64,000 nucleotides of DNA from DATAFF01 sp036257595 (GTDB lineage: Bacteria; Pseudomonadota; Alphaproteobacteria; Rhizobiales; Aestuariivirgaceae): contig DATAFF010000155.1 of NCBI GenBank assembly GCA_036257595.1, positions 27,000 through 90,999 of the forward strand, given 5' to 3'. Positions 32,768 to 41,922 of the stretch are shown here, one piece after another (position 1 is the first letter of the stretch; every line of letters begins with the position of its first letter). A program made the translations under genes and the position numbers. Below the pieces are notes generated by a model, which searched no databases, was not told where the DNA came from, and worked only from the letters and a program-made list of their open reading frames with translations.

Positions 32768-33691
32768 ATGAGCAACAGCCTCCTCTATATTACGACGGTG
32801 GCGATCTGGGGTTCTTCCTGGATCGCCATCACCTACCAGCTCGGCACAGTCGCCCCCGAGGCGTCGATCGTCTATCGCTTCCTGCTGTCCTCGATCATTC
32901 TCATCGGATGGTGCGTGCTGCGCGGTCTCAACCTGCGCTTCTCGCTCAAGGAGCATCTGTACATGGCGCTTCAGGGCGTGCTCCTGTTCTCGATCAATTA
33001 CATCATCTTCTATTTCGCAACGATGTATCTGACGAGCGGGCTCGTCGCGGTGGCATTCTCGACCATCGTCATCATGAACATCATCTTCGGCGCCCTGCTG
33101 CTCGGCGTGCCGATCCGCCCTCGCGTCGCTTTGGCGGCGCTGTTCGGGCTTGGCGGCCTGGTGCTGGTCTTCTGGTCGGACATCACCGACTTCAATCTCG
33201 GCAGCGGCGGGCTCACCGGGCTCGGTCTGTCGCTGATCGCGACCGCATCGGCTTCGCTTGGCAATGTCGCCTCGGCCCGAAACCAGCGGGCGGGAATACC
33301 GGTAATCCAGGGCAATGCCTTCGGAATGGTGTATGGCACCCTCTTCACGCTTCTCGTGGCATTGGTCCGCGGCGTGCCGTTCGATTTCGACTTCAGCCCC
33401 TCCTATCTGATCTCGCTCTTCTATCTCGCGCTGTTCGCCTCGGTGTTCGGCTTCGGCTGCTATCTGACCTTGCTCGGCCGCATTGGTCCCGATCGCGCCG
33501 CCTATGTCAGCGTCGTGTTCCCGATCGTGTCGCTTGGCCTGTCCACCCTGTTCGAAGGCTATCATTGGACCGGAACGGGATTCGCCGGCGTGGCGCTCAT
33601 CCTCATCGGCAATCTCGTTGTGCTGACGCGTTGGCCAGCCGGGGGTTGGCGCAGCAGACCGTGGGAAAAGTCGGAAGGACGAACGGCATGA
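32768..33691 (+). CDS. EamA/DMT-family transporter
   Basis: The 307-residue inner-membrane protein has ten predicted helices in two EamA repeats. The first begins LYITTVAIWGSSWIAI with the family's WGSSW motif and includes FYFATMYLTSGLVAVAFSTIVIMNIIF; the second has SLGNVASARNQ and GRIGPDRAAYVSVVFPIVSL. Such proteins usually export amino acids or related metabolites. ATG 32768 is preferred to 32744 because it starts right at the family N-terminus. Its end overlaps the thioesterase start (ATGA). Confidence 0.88.
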   Translation: MSNSLLYITTVAIWGSSWIAITYQLGTVAPEASIVYRFLLSSIILIGWCVLRGLNLRFSLKEHLYMALQGVLLFSINYIIFYFATMYLTSGLVAVAFSTIVIMNIIFGALLLGVPIRPRVALAALFGLGGLVLVFWSDITDFNLGSGGLTGLGLSLIATASASLGNVASARNQRAGIPVIQGNAFGMVYGTLFTLLVALVRGVPFDFDFSPSYLISLFYLALFASVFGFGCYLTLLGRIGPDRAAYVSVVFPIVSLGLSTLFEGYHWTGTGFAGVALILIGNLVVLTRWPAGGWRSRPWEKSEGRTA

Positions 33692-34125
33692 CCAGGTTTC
33701 CGATCGTCTACCGCCGGCGGATCGCGACCGATTGGCTCGATTCCGATGGACGCATGGCGCCATTCGCCTTCAACCTGGCGTTCAGCCGGGCGACCGACGA
33801 TTTCTTTGCCCTGTTCGGCCTGACCCCGGCCTATCGCGACGAAACCTTTTGCACCATCTACACGCTCGAGGCCCGCACCTATTTCCTCGAGGACTGCCAT
33901 GCCGGCGACGACATTCATGTCGACTCCCGGCTCATCGATCTCGACGCCAAGCGCACCCATCTGGTGCTGACCATGTACCGCGATGACACGGCGCGGGAAG
34001 TCTGTCGGCAGGAGGCGCTGATCATGCATATGCGGCGCGAACCCGGTCTGCCGCCGGTTGGAGCACCCTTCCCCGATCCGATGTTCGCCGGATTGTCGGC
34101 GACCCTGGTGGATCACCGGGATTGA
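33688..34125 (+). CDS. Thioesterase, 4-hydroxybenzoyl-CoA thioesterase-like hotdog fold
   Basis: The 145-residue protein has the acyl-CoA thioesterase hotdog pattern: YRRRIATDWLDSDGRMAPFAFNLAFSRATDDFF, with Asp near residue 15-19 in the catalytic turn, then IYTLEARTYFLEDCHAGDDIHVDSRLIDLDAKRTHLVLTMYRDD. The form resembles the betainyl-CoA-type thioesterases of carnitine catabolism, in which the turn reads DYNGHM; here it is DSDGRM. Together with the CoA ligase and enoyl-CoA hydratase nearby it suggests acyl-CoA metabolism of a carnitine- or crotonobetaine-like acid, though no dehydrogenase for carnitine is present. Confidence 0.8.
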   Translation: MTRFPIVYRRRIATDWLDSDGRMAPFAFNLAFSRATDDFFALFGLTPAYRDETFCTIYTLEARTYFLEDCHAGDDIHVDSRLIDLDAKRTHLVLTMYRDDTAREVCRQEALIMHMRREPGLPPVGAPFPDPMFAGLSATLVDHRD

Positions 34126-34128
34126 ACG

Positions 34129-34932
34129 TCAGCTCCCGGTGAAATGCGGCGTCCGGCGCTCGAGCCATGCCCGCGTGCCCTCGGTGCAGTCGCGCGATAG
34201 GTTGGCGTGGATCATGCACTCGGTCTCGAAATGCAGCATGGTCTCGAGCGAGGCCTCGAGCCCGCGGTCCAGCATCACCTTGTGAAGCTGAACTGCCAGA
34301 GGTGCGCGCGAGGCGATCCGCTCGGCCAGTTTCCGTGCCTCCGCCCTGAGATGCTCGTGCGGCACGAGGCGATTGACCAGGCCGATCCGATAGGCCTCGC
34401 CGGCCGTGATGAACTCGCCCGTATAGGCAAGCTCGCGGGCCTTGGCGATGCCGACCTTGCGGCTGAGAAAGAAGGTCCCGCCATTGGTGATCGTTGCACC
34501 GATATTGACCTCCGGGAACCCGAACTGCGCGCCCTGCTCGGCCACAACGAGATCGCAGGCAAAGACCAGCTCGCACCCTGCTCCGACGGCATAGCCCTGG
34601 ACTGCGGCGATGAACGGAAACCGCGCCAGGCGGATCAGCCGGGTGGTCTCCTGGAGGGTTTTCTGCCACTCCCGCAGTTCAGTTGCGCCCACCTTTCCGG
34701 ACTGGATGTGGTCGCAATGCTCGTTGATCTCGGCGATGTCGTGACCGGCCAGGAAGGCCCTGCCCTCGCCGGCAATGATGGCGCATCGGACCTCGAGATC
34801 GGCATTGAGGGTGCGGACATGATCGCCAAGCTCCCGCCAGGCGGCAATCGTCATGGCATTGAGCTTCTTCGGATTGTCGAGAATGATCCAGGCAATGGCG
34901 GCGTCGCGCTCTACCCGCATGGCCGATGTCAT
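34129..34932 (-). CDS. Enoyl-CoA hydratase/isomerase family protein
   Basis: A 267-residue crotonase-fold enzyme. The first oxyanion-hole region is AIIAGEGRAFLAGHDIAEI, and the second is AVQGYAVGAGCELVFACDLVVAEQGAQFGFPEVNIGATI. Glu residues at both usual catalytic places seem present (GCELV and FPEV), consistent with hydratase activity. It is convergent with the thioesterase and divergent from the acyl-CoA ligase. AGGAG lies before the ATG. Possible substrates are short-chain enoyl-CoA esters such as crotonobetainyl-CoA. Confidence 0.9.
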   Translation of the reverse strand: MTSAMRVERDAAIAWIILDNPKKLNAMTIAAWRELGDHVRTLNADLEVRCAIIAGEGRAFLAGHDIAEINEHCDHIQSGKVGATELREWQKTLQETTRLIRLARFPFIAAVQGYAVGAGCELVFACDLVVAEQGAQFGFPEVNIGATITNGGTFFLSRKVGIAKARELAYTGEFITAGEAYRIGLVNRLVPHEHLRAEARKLAERIASRAPLAVQLHKVMLDRGLEASLETMLHFETECMIHANLSRDCTEGTRAWLERRTPHFTGS

Positions 34933-35012
34933 TTACGTCTCCTGTTGCAGGGTGTGGGCTTGGGATTTTGCTTCGGGTATCGTAGCGACGCCGTCCAACC
35001 CTGGAAACATTC

Positions 35013-36629
35013 ATGTCGACCCCCCTCTCCGAGCGCACCGTCGTCCATGTGCTCCGCCATCGGGCTGTCGAACGCGGCGACCAACCCTGGCTGATCTTCG
35101 AGGACCGCGCCGTTACCTATCGTGAGGCCGATCGGCTGTCCGATCGGCTCGCCCGCGGGATGGAAGCCAATGGACTTACGGCCGGGGACACGCTCCTCAC
35201 CATGCTGCCCGACGGCCTCGATCTTGTTCTCGCGTGGCTTGCCTGCGCCAAGCTCGGCGTCATCGAGGTGCCGGTGAACACCGCTTACCGCGGCGACATC
35301 CTGGCGCATGTGATCAAGGACTCGCGCGCCAGGACAATGCTCATCGGGGCACCCTGGCTGGAGCGGCTGGCGACATCGGGCTGCGACCTTGCCGAATTGC
35401 CGCGCTGCTTCGTTCGCACCGAGAGGGACGAGACCCCGGCCGTCGAGACGCTGGACGTCCGCGATCTAGAGACTCTCTATGGCGGTGACGATCGTCCGAT
35501 CCAACGCGAGCTCAGGCCAAGCGATCTCAAGGCGATCATGTACACGTCGGGAACAACCGGCAAATCCAAGGGCGTGATGGTGTCGCATATCCATGCCTAC
35601 GAATATGCCAATGGCTGCGCTTCGGTTCTCGAGATTGGCGAGCGGGACATCTATTACTCGGCCGGTCTCCCGCTGTTTCACGTTGCGGGGAAATGGGGCG
35701 TCCTGCTCGGTGCGGCGATCAAGGGTGCGATCGCCGTCATCCCGCGACAGTTCAGCGTCAGCAATTTCTGGCGCGACATTCGCCGTCACCGGGCGACCGC
35801 CACCTATCTCCTCGGTGCCATGGCAAATTTCCTGCAGAGGCAGCCGCGGTCAGCTGCTGATGCCGATCATACCTTGCAGAAGATCCTGATGTGCCCGCTG
35901 TTGCCCGATCTTGACGATTTCGTTGCGCGCTTCGGCGTGAGGGTGGCGACAGCCTATGGTTCGACCGAGGTCAATGCCCCGATTGCGATGCCGCTCGGAG
36001 CGCCGGTCAGCAACAATCAGATCGTCGGCAAAGTCCGGTCCGACCTGTTCGAGGTCATGATCATCGATGATGACGACCTCGAGGTCCCGGCAGGCGTGAC
36101 CGGCCAGATCGCAGTGCGCCCAAAGATCCCCGGGGTGACAATGCTGGGTTATTGGCAACAGCCGGAAGCCACGGTTGCGATGTGGCGAAATCTATGGCTC
36201 CACAGCGGTGATGCCGGTCACCGGGATACAGAAGGCAGTCTCTACTTCACCGATCGGTTGCGCGACACGATCAGGCGGCGCGGCGAGAACATCTCTTCGA
36301 TGGAGGTCGAGGGCATCATCAATCAGCATCCGGACGTCTTCGAATGCGCCGTTTATCCGGTGCGCTCCGAGCATGGGGAGGATGAGGTCATGGTCTCGCT
36401 CGTCCTCAAGCCGGAACGCAAGGTCGCCCCGGAGGCGATCATCGCATTCCTCGATCCGCGGATGCCGCGCTTCATGGTGCCGCGCTTCATCGACATCGTA
36501 GAAACGCTGCCGAAGACGCCGACTGGCAAGGTGAGGAAGCATCTGCTTCGCGATGCCGGGATCACTGCCTCGAGCTTCGATCGCGAGCCGGCGCTTCCAC
36601 GGCCTCGACAGTCCGGGTCAGCGCTCTAG
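35013..36629 (+). CDS. AMP-dependent acyl-CoA synthetase (CaiC-like)
   Basis: The 538-residue adenylate-forming ligase shows the AMP-binding signature IMYTSGTTGKSKGVMVSH near residues 175-192, the ATAYGSTEVNAPIA motif, LHSGDAGHRDTEGSLYFTDRLRDTIRRRGENIS with the hinge, and the C-terminal lysine in PKTPTGKVRKHLL. The N-terminal region (EVPVNTAYRGDILAHVI) is like the crotonobetaine/carnitine-CoA ligase group. It activates a carboxylic acid to its CoA ester in the cytoplasm. Divergent from the hydratase gene with 80 bases between them, so both may be coregulated. The stop overlaps the LysE stop on the other strand. Confidence 0.9.
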   Translation: MSTPLSERTVVHVLRHRAVERGDQPWLIFEDRAVTYREADRLSDRLARGMEANGLTAGDTLLTMLPDGLDLVLAWLACAKLGVIEVPVNTAYRGDILAHVIKDSRARTMLIGAPWLERLATSGCDLAELPRCFVRTERDETPAVETLDVRDLETLYGGDDRPIQRELRPSDLKAIMYTSGTTGKSKGVMVSHIHAYEYANGCASVLEIGERDIYYSAGLPLFHVAGKWGVLLGAAIKGAIAVIPRQFSVSNFWRDIRRHRATATYLLGAMANFLQRQPRSAADADHTLQKILMCPLLPDLDDFVARFGVRVATAYGSTEVNAPIAMPLGAPVSNNQIVGKVRSDLFEVMIIDDDDLEVPAGVTGQIAVRPKIPGVTMLGYWQQPEATVAMWRNLWLHSGDAGHRDTEGSLYFTDRLRDTIRRRGENISSMEVEGIINQHPDVFECAVYPVRSEHGEDEVMVSLVLKPERKVAPEAIIAFLDPRMPRFMVPRFIDIVETLPKTPTGKVRKHLLRDAGITASSFDREPALPRPRQSGSAL

Positions 36630-37240
36630 TTCGCCGCGATGGTGGCAGCCGCGCCGGCCATTACCGTTGCACCGGTTCGGTTGGCGATCAGGACGGCCCT
36701 TTGACTGGCCAAGAACCGACGCGCCCGGGCGGCGAGCAGAGCCCATGCCAGATCGACCGTGATCAGGACCAGGAGCATCGTTCCCAGGAGCTCGGCCCAG
36801 CCGATCATCCCGACATGATTGATATCTAGAATGGTCGGCAGGAGAGCCAGATAGAACACCATGATCTTGGGGTTGCCGAGCGTGACGGCAAGCCCAGCCC
36901 CGAACATCTTCCAGGGGTTCTGCGGGCTGGGCAAATCCTCTGCGCTCACCTGCTTCGGCGCGAACCACATCTTGAACGCCAGGTAGAGCAGATAGGCAGC
37001 ACCCGCATAGCGCAAGATGACAAACAGATGGCCGAGCTGATCGGCGATCGCCGCCATTCCGGCGACGGCGAGGGTCAGCCAGATTGCCTCCCCGATCCAC
37101 ATGGCGAGGAGAAACGGCATCACGTCCTTGAGACCGCTGGTCAATATGCGGGCAACCATCGCAGCAATGCTCGGGCCGGGCGATCCGGCAGCGACAACCA
37201 GTGCCGCTGCGAACACCAGCAAGGCAGAAAGGCTCATCAC
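36626..37240 (-). CDS. LysE family amino-acid exporter
   Basis: A 204-residue inner-membrane protein with about six helices. The RhtB/LysE signature AAGSPGPSIAAMVARILTSGLKDVMPFLLAMWIGEAIW lies at the N-terminus, and GAGLAVTLGNPKIMVFYLALLPTILD in the middle is also typical. The family exports amino acids or derivatives. AGGATAG precedes the ATG. It lies two bases after the haloacid dehalogenase start region in the same direction (dehalogenase upstream at 37962, stop 37243 to start of this gene 37240 with no real gap), so the two are probably cotranscribed. Confidence 0.9.
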   Translation of the reverse strand: MMSLSALLVFAAALVVAAGSPGPSIAAMVARILTSGLKDVMPFLLAMWIGEAIWLTLAVAGMAAIADQLGHLFVILRYAGAAYLLYLAFKMWFAPKQVSAEDLPSPQNPWKMFGAGLAVTLGNPKIMVFYLALLPTILDINHVGMIGWAELLGTMLLVLITVDLAWALLAARARRFLASQRAVLIANRTGATVMAGAAATIAAN

Positions 37241-37242
37241 TA

Positions 37243-37962
37243 CTATCCTTCCCCTTGATGGGCCTTCACCAGCTCTGCAAGGCTGGTGAAGCGAAAGTCG
37301 AATTTCGGCTCGACCGGCGGTTTGACCGTCGCCCCGAAGCCGCCGCCGCGATCGTGGCGCCTGTCGACCCAGCAGCTGGCGAGACCGATCTCCTTGGCCG
37401 GTCCGTGATCGTGAAACAGGCTCTGCGCCGTGTGCAGTACGTCCTTCTTCTCCAGGCCGAGCGTCTTCAGCTTCTCCAGCATGTACTCGAAATTCCGCGG
37501 CGAGGGCTTGTAGCTGCCGATGTCCTCCGCCGTGTAGATCGCATCGAAAGCCACTTTCAGCCTGGTATTGCTCTTGGCAAAGTTGGCATTATCAACGTTG
37601 GAGAGCACGACCAGGCGGTAGTGCTGCTTGAGATAGGCGAGAGCGTCAACGGAATCGGGAAAGGCCGGCCAGGAGCCGATCGATTGCCCATAGGCCAGGG
37701 CTTCGTCCCATGACGCAGCAACCGCCCATTCCTCGGCGAGCCGCTTATAGACCGTGGCGAGAAGCTCGCTGTAGCGGCGGGTCGGCGTCCACTCTTCCTG
37801 CGCGTGCTCATGGCGGGCATGCGCCTCGAGCACCTGATCCTTGGTGAGGGGTCGTTTCACGCGGCCAACAAGGGGCGAGAGCGCCTCGAGCAAGCCGGTC
37901 TCCCAGTCGATCAAAGTCCCGTAGCAGTCGAACGTCAGAGCCTTGAAGTCGGACAGCTTCAT
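37243..37962 (-). CDS. HAD-family hydrolase, haloacid dehalogenase type II-like
   Basis: The 239-residue protein opens KLSDFKALTFDCYGTLIDWETGL, the form of L-2-haloacid dehalogenases, with the nucleophile Asp in TFDCYGTL. VVLSNVDNANF is motif II, the KPSPRNFEYML lysine is motif III, and HDHGPAKEIGLASCWVDRR covers the motif IV region. Actual activity could be dehalogenation or phosphate hydrolysis. The start at 37962 has GAGGGAAG upstream and is preferred over the longer open frame from 38034. Neighbour LysE starts three bases after its stop. Confidence 0.87.
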   Translation of the reverse strand: MKLSDFKALTFDCYGTLIDWETGLLEALSPLVGRVKRPLTKDQVLEAHARHEHAQEEWTPTRRYSELLATVYKRLAEEWAVAASWDEALAYGQSIGSWPAFPDSVDALAYLKQHYRLVVLSNVDNANFAKSNTRLKVAFDAIYTAEDIGSYKPSPRNFEYMLEKLKTLGLEKKDVLHTAQSLFHDHGPAKEIGLASCWVDRRHDRGGGFGATVKPPVEPKFDFRFTSLAELVKAHQGEG

Positions 37963-38031
37963 CTGGCTTCCCTCGGTTGAAGTTCCTTCACTAACATGCC
38001 GCGGCCAGGGTAACGACCGATCTTGCTGACG

Positions 38032-38045
38032 CATGACGGGTCATG
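38032..38045. promoter_or_regulatory. Dyad CATGAC-GG-GTCATG in a divergent promoter
   Basis: A perfect six-base inverted repeat with a two-base spacer lies between the dehalogenase gene (minus) and the sugar operon (plus). It covers the possible ATG at 38043, which makes the later start at 38079 for the SDR more likely. No regulator gene is close by, so its protein is unknown; the site may be chance. Confidence 0.3.
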
Positions 38046-38078
38046 AATAATAAGATCGTCACAGGATCTGGCCAGGCA

Positions 38079-38855
38079 ATGCTTAGTAAGCTTAGCGGTA
38101 AGCGCGCCATCGTCACAGGTGGCGCGTCTGGGATCGGTCGGGCGATCGTCCGGCTGCTGGCACTGGAAGGAGTTCAGGCGGCGGTGGCCGATGTCGATCT
38201 CGACCGTGCCAAGGCGGTGGCCGGGGAGGTCAGCCACTTGGCGCAAGCCTTTCAAATCGACGTTCGCAACCGTGCGAGCGTCGAGGCCTGCTTCCAGCAA
38301 ATCGAGCAGGATTTCGGCGGTTATGACATTCTTTGTGCCAATGCCGGCGTCTCGACCATGGCACCGGTCGAGCGCCTGACAGACGAGGACTGGGACTTCA
38401 ATCTCGACGTCAATGCCCGCGGCGTGTTCCTGACCAACCAGATCGCCATTCGCCATTTTCTCGGCACCGGGCGCCAGGGGGTGATCGTCAACACGGCTTC
38501 CCTCGCCGGCAAGGTCGGCGCCCCCTATCTCGCCCATTATTCGGCAAGCAAATTCGCAGTGGTCGGATTCACGCAGGCGCTGGCACGCGAGGTGGCGGAA
38601 AGGGGCATTCGGGTCAATTGCGTTTGCCCGGGCTTCGTCAGGACGTCGATGCAGGAACGCGAAATTGCCTGGGAGGCGGGGTTGCGCGGCATCACGCCGG
38701 AGGCGGTCATTGCGGATTATGTGGCCCAAACGCCGCTCGGTCGCCTGGAGGAGCCGGAAGATGTCGCCCGTACCGTGCTGTTTCTCGCCTGCGACCTTTC
38801 AGCCTTCATCACCGGGGAGGCGATCAATGTCACCGGTGGCGTCCGCATGGACTGA
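38079..38855 (+). CDS. Short-chain dehydrogenase of sugar/polyol operon
   Basis: A classical SDR, 258 residues from ATG 38079 (270 from ATG 38043). It has TGGASGIGRAIVRLLALEGV, an acidic residue after the second strand in VADVDLDRAK (NAD preference), CANAGVS, NTASLAGK and the active-site YSASKFAVVGF, ending in GEAINVTGGVRMD. It opens an operon with an ABC sugar importer, an SgcQ/BtpA protein and an FGGY kinase, so it probably oxidises a polyol or sugar alcohol, which the kinase then phosphorylates. The specific substrate is unknown. Confidence 0.87.
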   Translation: MLSKLSGKRAIVTGGASGIGRAIVRLLALEGVQAAVADVDLDRAKAVAGEVSHLAQAFQIDVRNRASVEACFQQIEQDFGGYDILCANAGVSTMAPVERLTDEDWDFNLDVNARGVFLTNQIAIRHFLGTGRQGVIVNTASLAGKVGAPYLAHYSASKFAVVGFTQALAREVAERGIRVNCVCPGFVRTSMQEREIAWEAGLRGITPEAVIADYVAQTPLGRLEEPEDVARTVLFLACDLSAFITGEAINVTGGVRMD

Positions 38856-39671
38856 ATGATGCGTCGATTCCTTGCCGATGCCCTGCCGCACGTGATCCTG
38901 GCGTTGTTCTCCGCGCTGATCCTCCTGCCATTGCTGTGGATCTTGCGGGTCAGCCTCACCGACAAGCTCACGGCCTATAAGATTCCTCCGGAGATCGGCA
39001 CGCTTGGACTTATGAACTATGTCGAAATCTTCGCGGGCAAGCCGTTCCTCCTCTGGTTCGCCAACAGCCTGGTCATCGCTCTCCTCGCAACCGCCATCGC
39101 GTTGCCGGTCGCCACCGCCATGGCCTATGCATTTGCCAGATACAACACCGGCGGCGCGTTCCTGCGGCTCGGCGTCCTCGCCAGCCAGATGCTGCCGCCG
39201 ATCATCCTTCTCCTGCCGCTGTTCGGAATGTTTCTGCTGGCGGGATTGATGCAGAGCCGCACCGCCATCGTGATCGCGCATCTGACATTCGCTCTGCCCT
39301 TCCTCGCCTTCATGCTGGTGGCTTTTTTCGAAGGCGACGTACAACGGCTGGAGGAGGCCGCCCGGGTCGACGGGGCAACACGCTGGCAGGCTTTCCGCCT
39401 GATCGCCGTCCCCGCCGCTGCTCCCGGCATCCTCGCCGCCGGGCTTCTCGGTTTCATACTGAGCTGGAACGAGTTCCTGTTCGCGCTGGTGCTCTCGGGG
39501 CCGGGCAGCCAGACATTGCCGGTCGGTCTGGCCGCGCTCGAAACTCATGCCGGGGTGGAGATCGCGCCGCTGGCTGCGGCCACCATCCTGTCGCTCCTTC
39601 CGGTGTTTGCGCTCCTGCCGTACCTGCGCCGACACCTCATCAAGGGACTGTCACTTGGCGCCCTCAAGTGA
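38856..39671 (+). CDS. ABC sugar transporter permease (MalG-like)
   Basis: A 271-residue inner-membrane permease of the carbohydrate-uptake CUT1 group, second-permease type: N-terminal helix HVILALFSALILLPLLWIL, MNYVEIFAGKPFLLWFANSLVIALLATAIALPVA, coupling motif LEEAARVDGATRWQAFRLIAVP and the ending LRRHLIKGLSLGALK. The ATG follows the SDR stop directly. In most CUT1 operons this gene comes after the binding protein and first permease; here it precedes them, an unusual order. Confidence 0.92.
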   Translation: MMRRFLADALPHVILALFSALILLPLLWILRVSLTDKLTAYKIPPEIGTLGLMNYVEIFAGKPFLLWFANSLVIALLATAIALPVATAMAYAFARYNTGGAFLRLGVLASQMLPPIILLLPLFGMFLLAGLMQSRTAIVIAHLTFALPFLAFMLVAFFEGDVQRLEEAARVDGATRWQAFRLIAVPAAAPGILAAGLLGFILSWNEFLFALVLSGPGSQTLPVGLAALETHAGVEIAPLAAATILSLLPVFALLPYLRRHLIKGLSLGALK

Positions 39672-39711
39672 CAGCCGTTCAACAATCATGGGCCGAATTG
39701 GGAGGTTCGAG

Positions 39712-40989
39712 ATGATCAAGCATTTGATGATCGGCACTTTTCTCGCCGGCGCAATGGCGAGCTCCGCTGCCGCCGAGACGGTCAACATCCTCATGGAGGG
39801 CGTGCCGGACACGGAGTACGTCAAGACGCTGCTACCGGAGTTCAAGGCCAAGACTGGCATCGACGTCAATGTCGAGGTCGTCAACTATGCCGAGATGCAC
39901 ACCAAGCTGGTGCCGCAGCTCGTGGCGCCGAAAGGAAGCTACTCGGCGATCGTCGTCGATTTCTATTGGGTCGGCGAATTCACCAAGGCTGGCTGGCTGT
40001 CGCCGCTCGACGAGCGCATCACTGCCGACAAGATCGATACATCCGTATACGTCCCGAAGCTGATGGACCTGGTCGGCAAGGTCGATGGCGTCACCTACAT
40101 GCTGCCGTTCTACAACTATGCCATGGGCCTGCTCTACCGGAAGGACCTCCTCGACGACGCCAAGAACAAGGCTGATTTCAAAGCTGCCAACGGTTTCGAC
40201 CTGGCACCGCCGAAGACCTGGGACGAGTATCTGAAGCAGGTGGCGTTCTTCACCAAGGACGGCATGCATGGCGTGGTGAATCAAGGCCTGCGCCCTGACC
40301 CGATAGCCATGGAATGGTCGAACTATCTCTTTGCCAATGGTGACGAATACCATGACGATTCCTGGAAGCCGACTTTCAACAACGAGAAAGGGGCGGCGGC
40401 ACTCGATCAATATGCCACCAATGTCAACAAATACGGACCGGTCGGCTCGGCGAGCTTCTCATTCGACGAAGCCTTCAACGTCATGGCGCAGGGCAAGGCC
40501 TACAGCTACATCACCTATAATTTCTTCCGCGCCGCCATCGATGATCCTGCCAAGTCTTCGGTCGTCGGCAAGGTCGAAATCATGCCGGTTCCGGGCCCCA
40601 ACCCCGAGACTGGCGCGAGCCTCAATGGCGCCTGGGGTTGGGCCATCCCGAAGTCGAGCCCCAATCCCGACGCCGCCTGGACCTTCATCAAATGGGTCGA
40701 ATCGCATGAGACGGCGAAGAAGCGGGCCCTCCAGGGCGGCTCGCCGACGCGCAGCGATATTTTCGACGACCCGGAAGTCAATGCCAAATACCCCTATGCC
40801 CAAGCGTTGAAGAAGATGCTGCTGACCAGCCATAACTTCCCGGTCTTCACCTATACGCCGCAGCTCGTCGAGGTGCTTGGCCGCGAGCTCAGCCTGGCGG
40901 TTGCCGGCGAGAAGAAGTCCGCAGATGCGCTGGCCACCGTCGAGACCGAGTTCATCGAACTTGCGAAGAAGGATGGCAAGCTGAAATAG
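39712..40989 (+). CDS. ABC sugar transporter substrate-binding protein
   Basis: The 425-residue protein begins with a signal peptide (KHLMIGTFLAGAMASSAAA) and a mature start ETVNILMEGVPDTEYVKTLLPEFKAKTGIDVNVEVVNYAEM, typical of CUT1 binding proteins. WGWAIPKSSPNPDAAWTFIKW and the C-terminal LVEVLGRELSLAVAGEKKSADAL are also characteristic. ATG 39712 has GGGAGG well placed upstream, and the longer open frame overlaps the permease gene. It binds a sugar or polyol in the periplasm for the two permeases. Confidence 0.93.
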   Translation: MIKHLMIGTFLAGAMASSAAAETVNILMEGVPDTEYVKTLLPEFKAKTGIDVNVEVVNYAEMHTKLVPQLVAPKGSYSAIVVDFYWVGEFTKAGWLSPLDERITADKIDTSVYVPKLMDLVGKVDGVTYMLPFYNYAMGLLYRKDLLDDAKNKADFKAANGFDLAPPKTWDEYLKQVAFFTKDGMHGVVNQGLRPDPIAMEWSNYLFANGDEYHDDSWKPTFNNEKGAAALDQYATNVNKYGPVGSASFSFDEAFNVMAQGKAYSYITYNFFRAAIDDPAKSSVVGKVEIMPVPGPNPETGASLNGAWGWAIPKSSPNPDAAWTFIKWVESHETAKKRALQGGSPTRSDIFDDPEVNAKYPYAQALKKMLLTSHNFPVFTYTPQLVEVLGRELSLAVAGEKKSADALATVETEFIELAKKDGKLK

Positions 40990-41022
40990 CGGAAATTTCC
41001 GAGCAAGCAGGACCGCCCGGCG

Positions 41023-41904
41023 ATGGCGAGGACGGAGATCGATCGCGCCGATGCACGCTTCGGCTGGATGATGGCTGCTCCCGCCCTCGCCACATTGTTT
41101 TTCGTTATTCTCTTTCCTGTGCTCTGGGCGCTCTTCACCTCGGTCCATGACTACACGCTGATCAATCCCCATTTCGACAACTACAGCGGCCTTGCCAATT
41201 TCCGCAGGGCGATCACCGATCCGGAATTCCGCCACAGCCTCGGTCTCACCGCCTTTTTCGTGGTGGCCGTGGTGGTGCTCGAGTTCCTGCTGGGCTTTCT
41301 CGTGGCCTTGATGCTCAACACGGTCGAGCGGATGAAGCCGGTCTATTACGGCATCCTGCTCTGCCCGCTGCTGATGAATCCGGTCGTCGTCGGCCTGATC
41401 TGGCGCATGTTCCTCCATCCCTCTCTCGGCATCGTCAACTACCTGCTCGGTGTCGTCGGTGTCGCGCCGGTGAATTGGCTCGGCAGCACCAAGGTGGCGC
41501 TATGGACCATCATCATGGTCGACATCTGGCATCAGGTCTCCTTCATGGTCGTTCTGCTGCTCGCGGGGCTCTCCGCCTTGCCGCGCGAGCCCTATGAGGC
41601 GGCCCGGGTCGACGGCGCCAATGCACTGCAATCCTTCTGGCACATCACCCTTCCGTTGATGCTGCCGATCATCGTGGTGACGCTGCTGATCCGCCTGATC
41701 TTCGCGGTGCGCACCTATGACCTCATCTACATCATGACCCGCGGAGGACCCGGCGTCGCCACCGATCTCGTCAGCTATTTCATCTATCGCACAGCCTTCG
41801 TCAGCCTGAATATCGGCGAAGCATCGGCGATGGCGATCGTGCTGATGGGCATCGTTCTCCTGCTCACCGCCTTCCTCCACCGCTATATGCGTTCCCTCAC
41901 CTGA
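41023..41904 (+). CDS. ABC sugar transporter permease (MalF-like)
   Basis: The 293-residue permease is of the CUT1 first-permease type: DARFGWMMAAPALATLFFVILFPVLWALFTSVHDY, NFRRAITDPEFRHSLGLTAFF, the EAA loop REPYEAARVDGANALQSFWHITLP, and TRGGPGVATDLVSYFIYRTAF. It pairs with the MalG-like permease encoded at 38856-39671, although the binding-protein gene separates the two. The ribosome binding site before the ATG is weak. Confidence 0.92.
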   Translation: MARTEIDRADARFGWMMAAPALATLFFVILFPVLWALFTSVHDYTLINPHFDNYSGLANFRRAITDPEFRHSLGLTAFFVVAVVVLEFLLGFLVALMLNTVERMKPVYYGILLCPLLMNPVVVGLIWRMFLHPSLGIVNYLLGVVGVAPVNWLGSTKVALWTIIMVDIWHQVSFMVVLLLAGLSALPREPYEAARVDGANALQSFWHITLPLMLPIIVVTLLIRLIFAVRTYDLIYIMTRGGPGVATDLVSYFIYRTAFVSLNIGEASAMAIVLMGIVLLLTAFLHRYMRSLT

Positions 41905-41922
41905 CCGGACATTCGACTCCAC

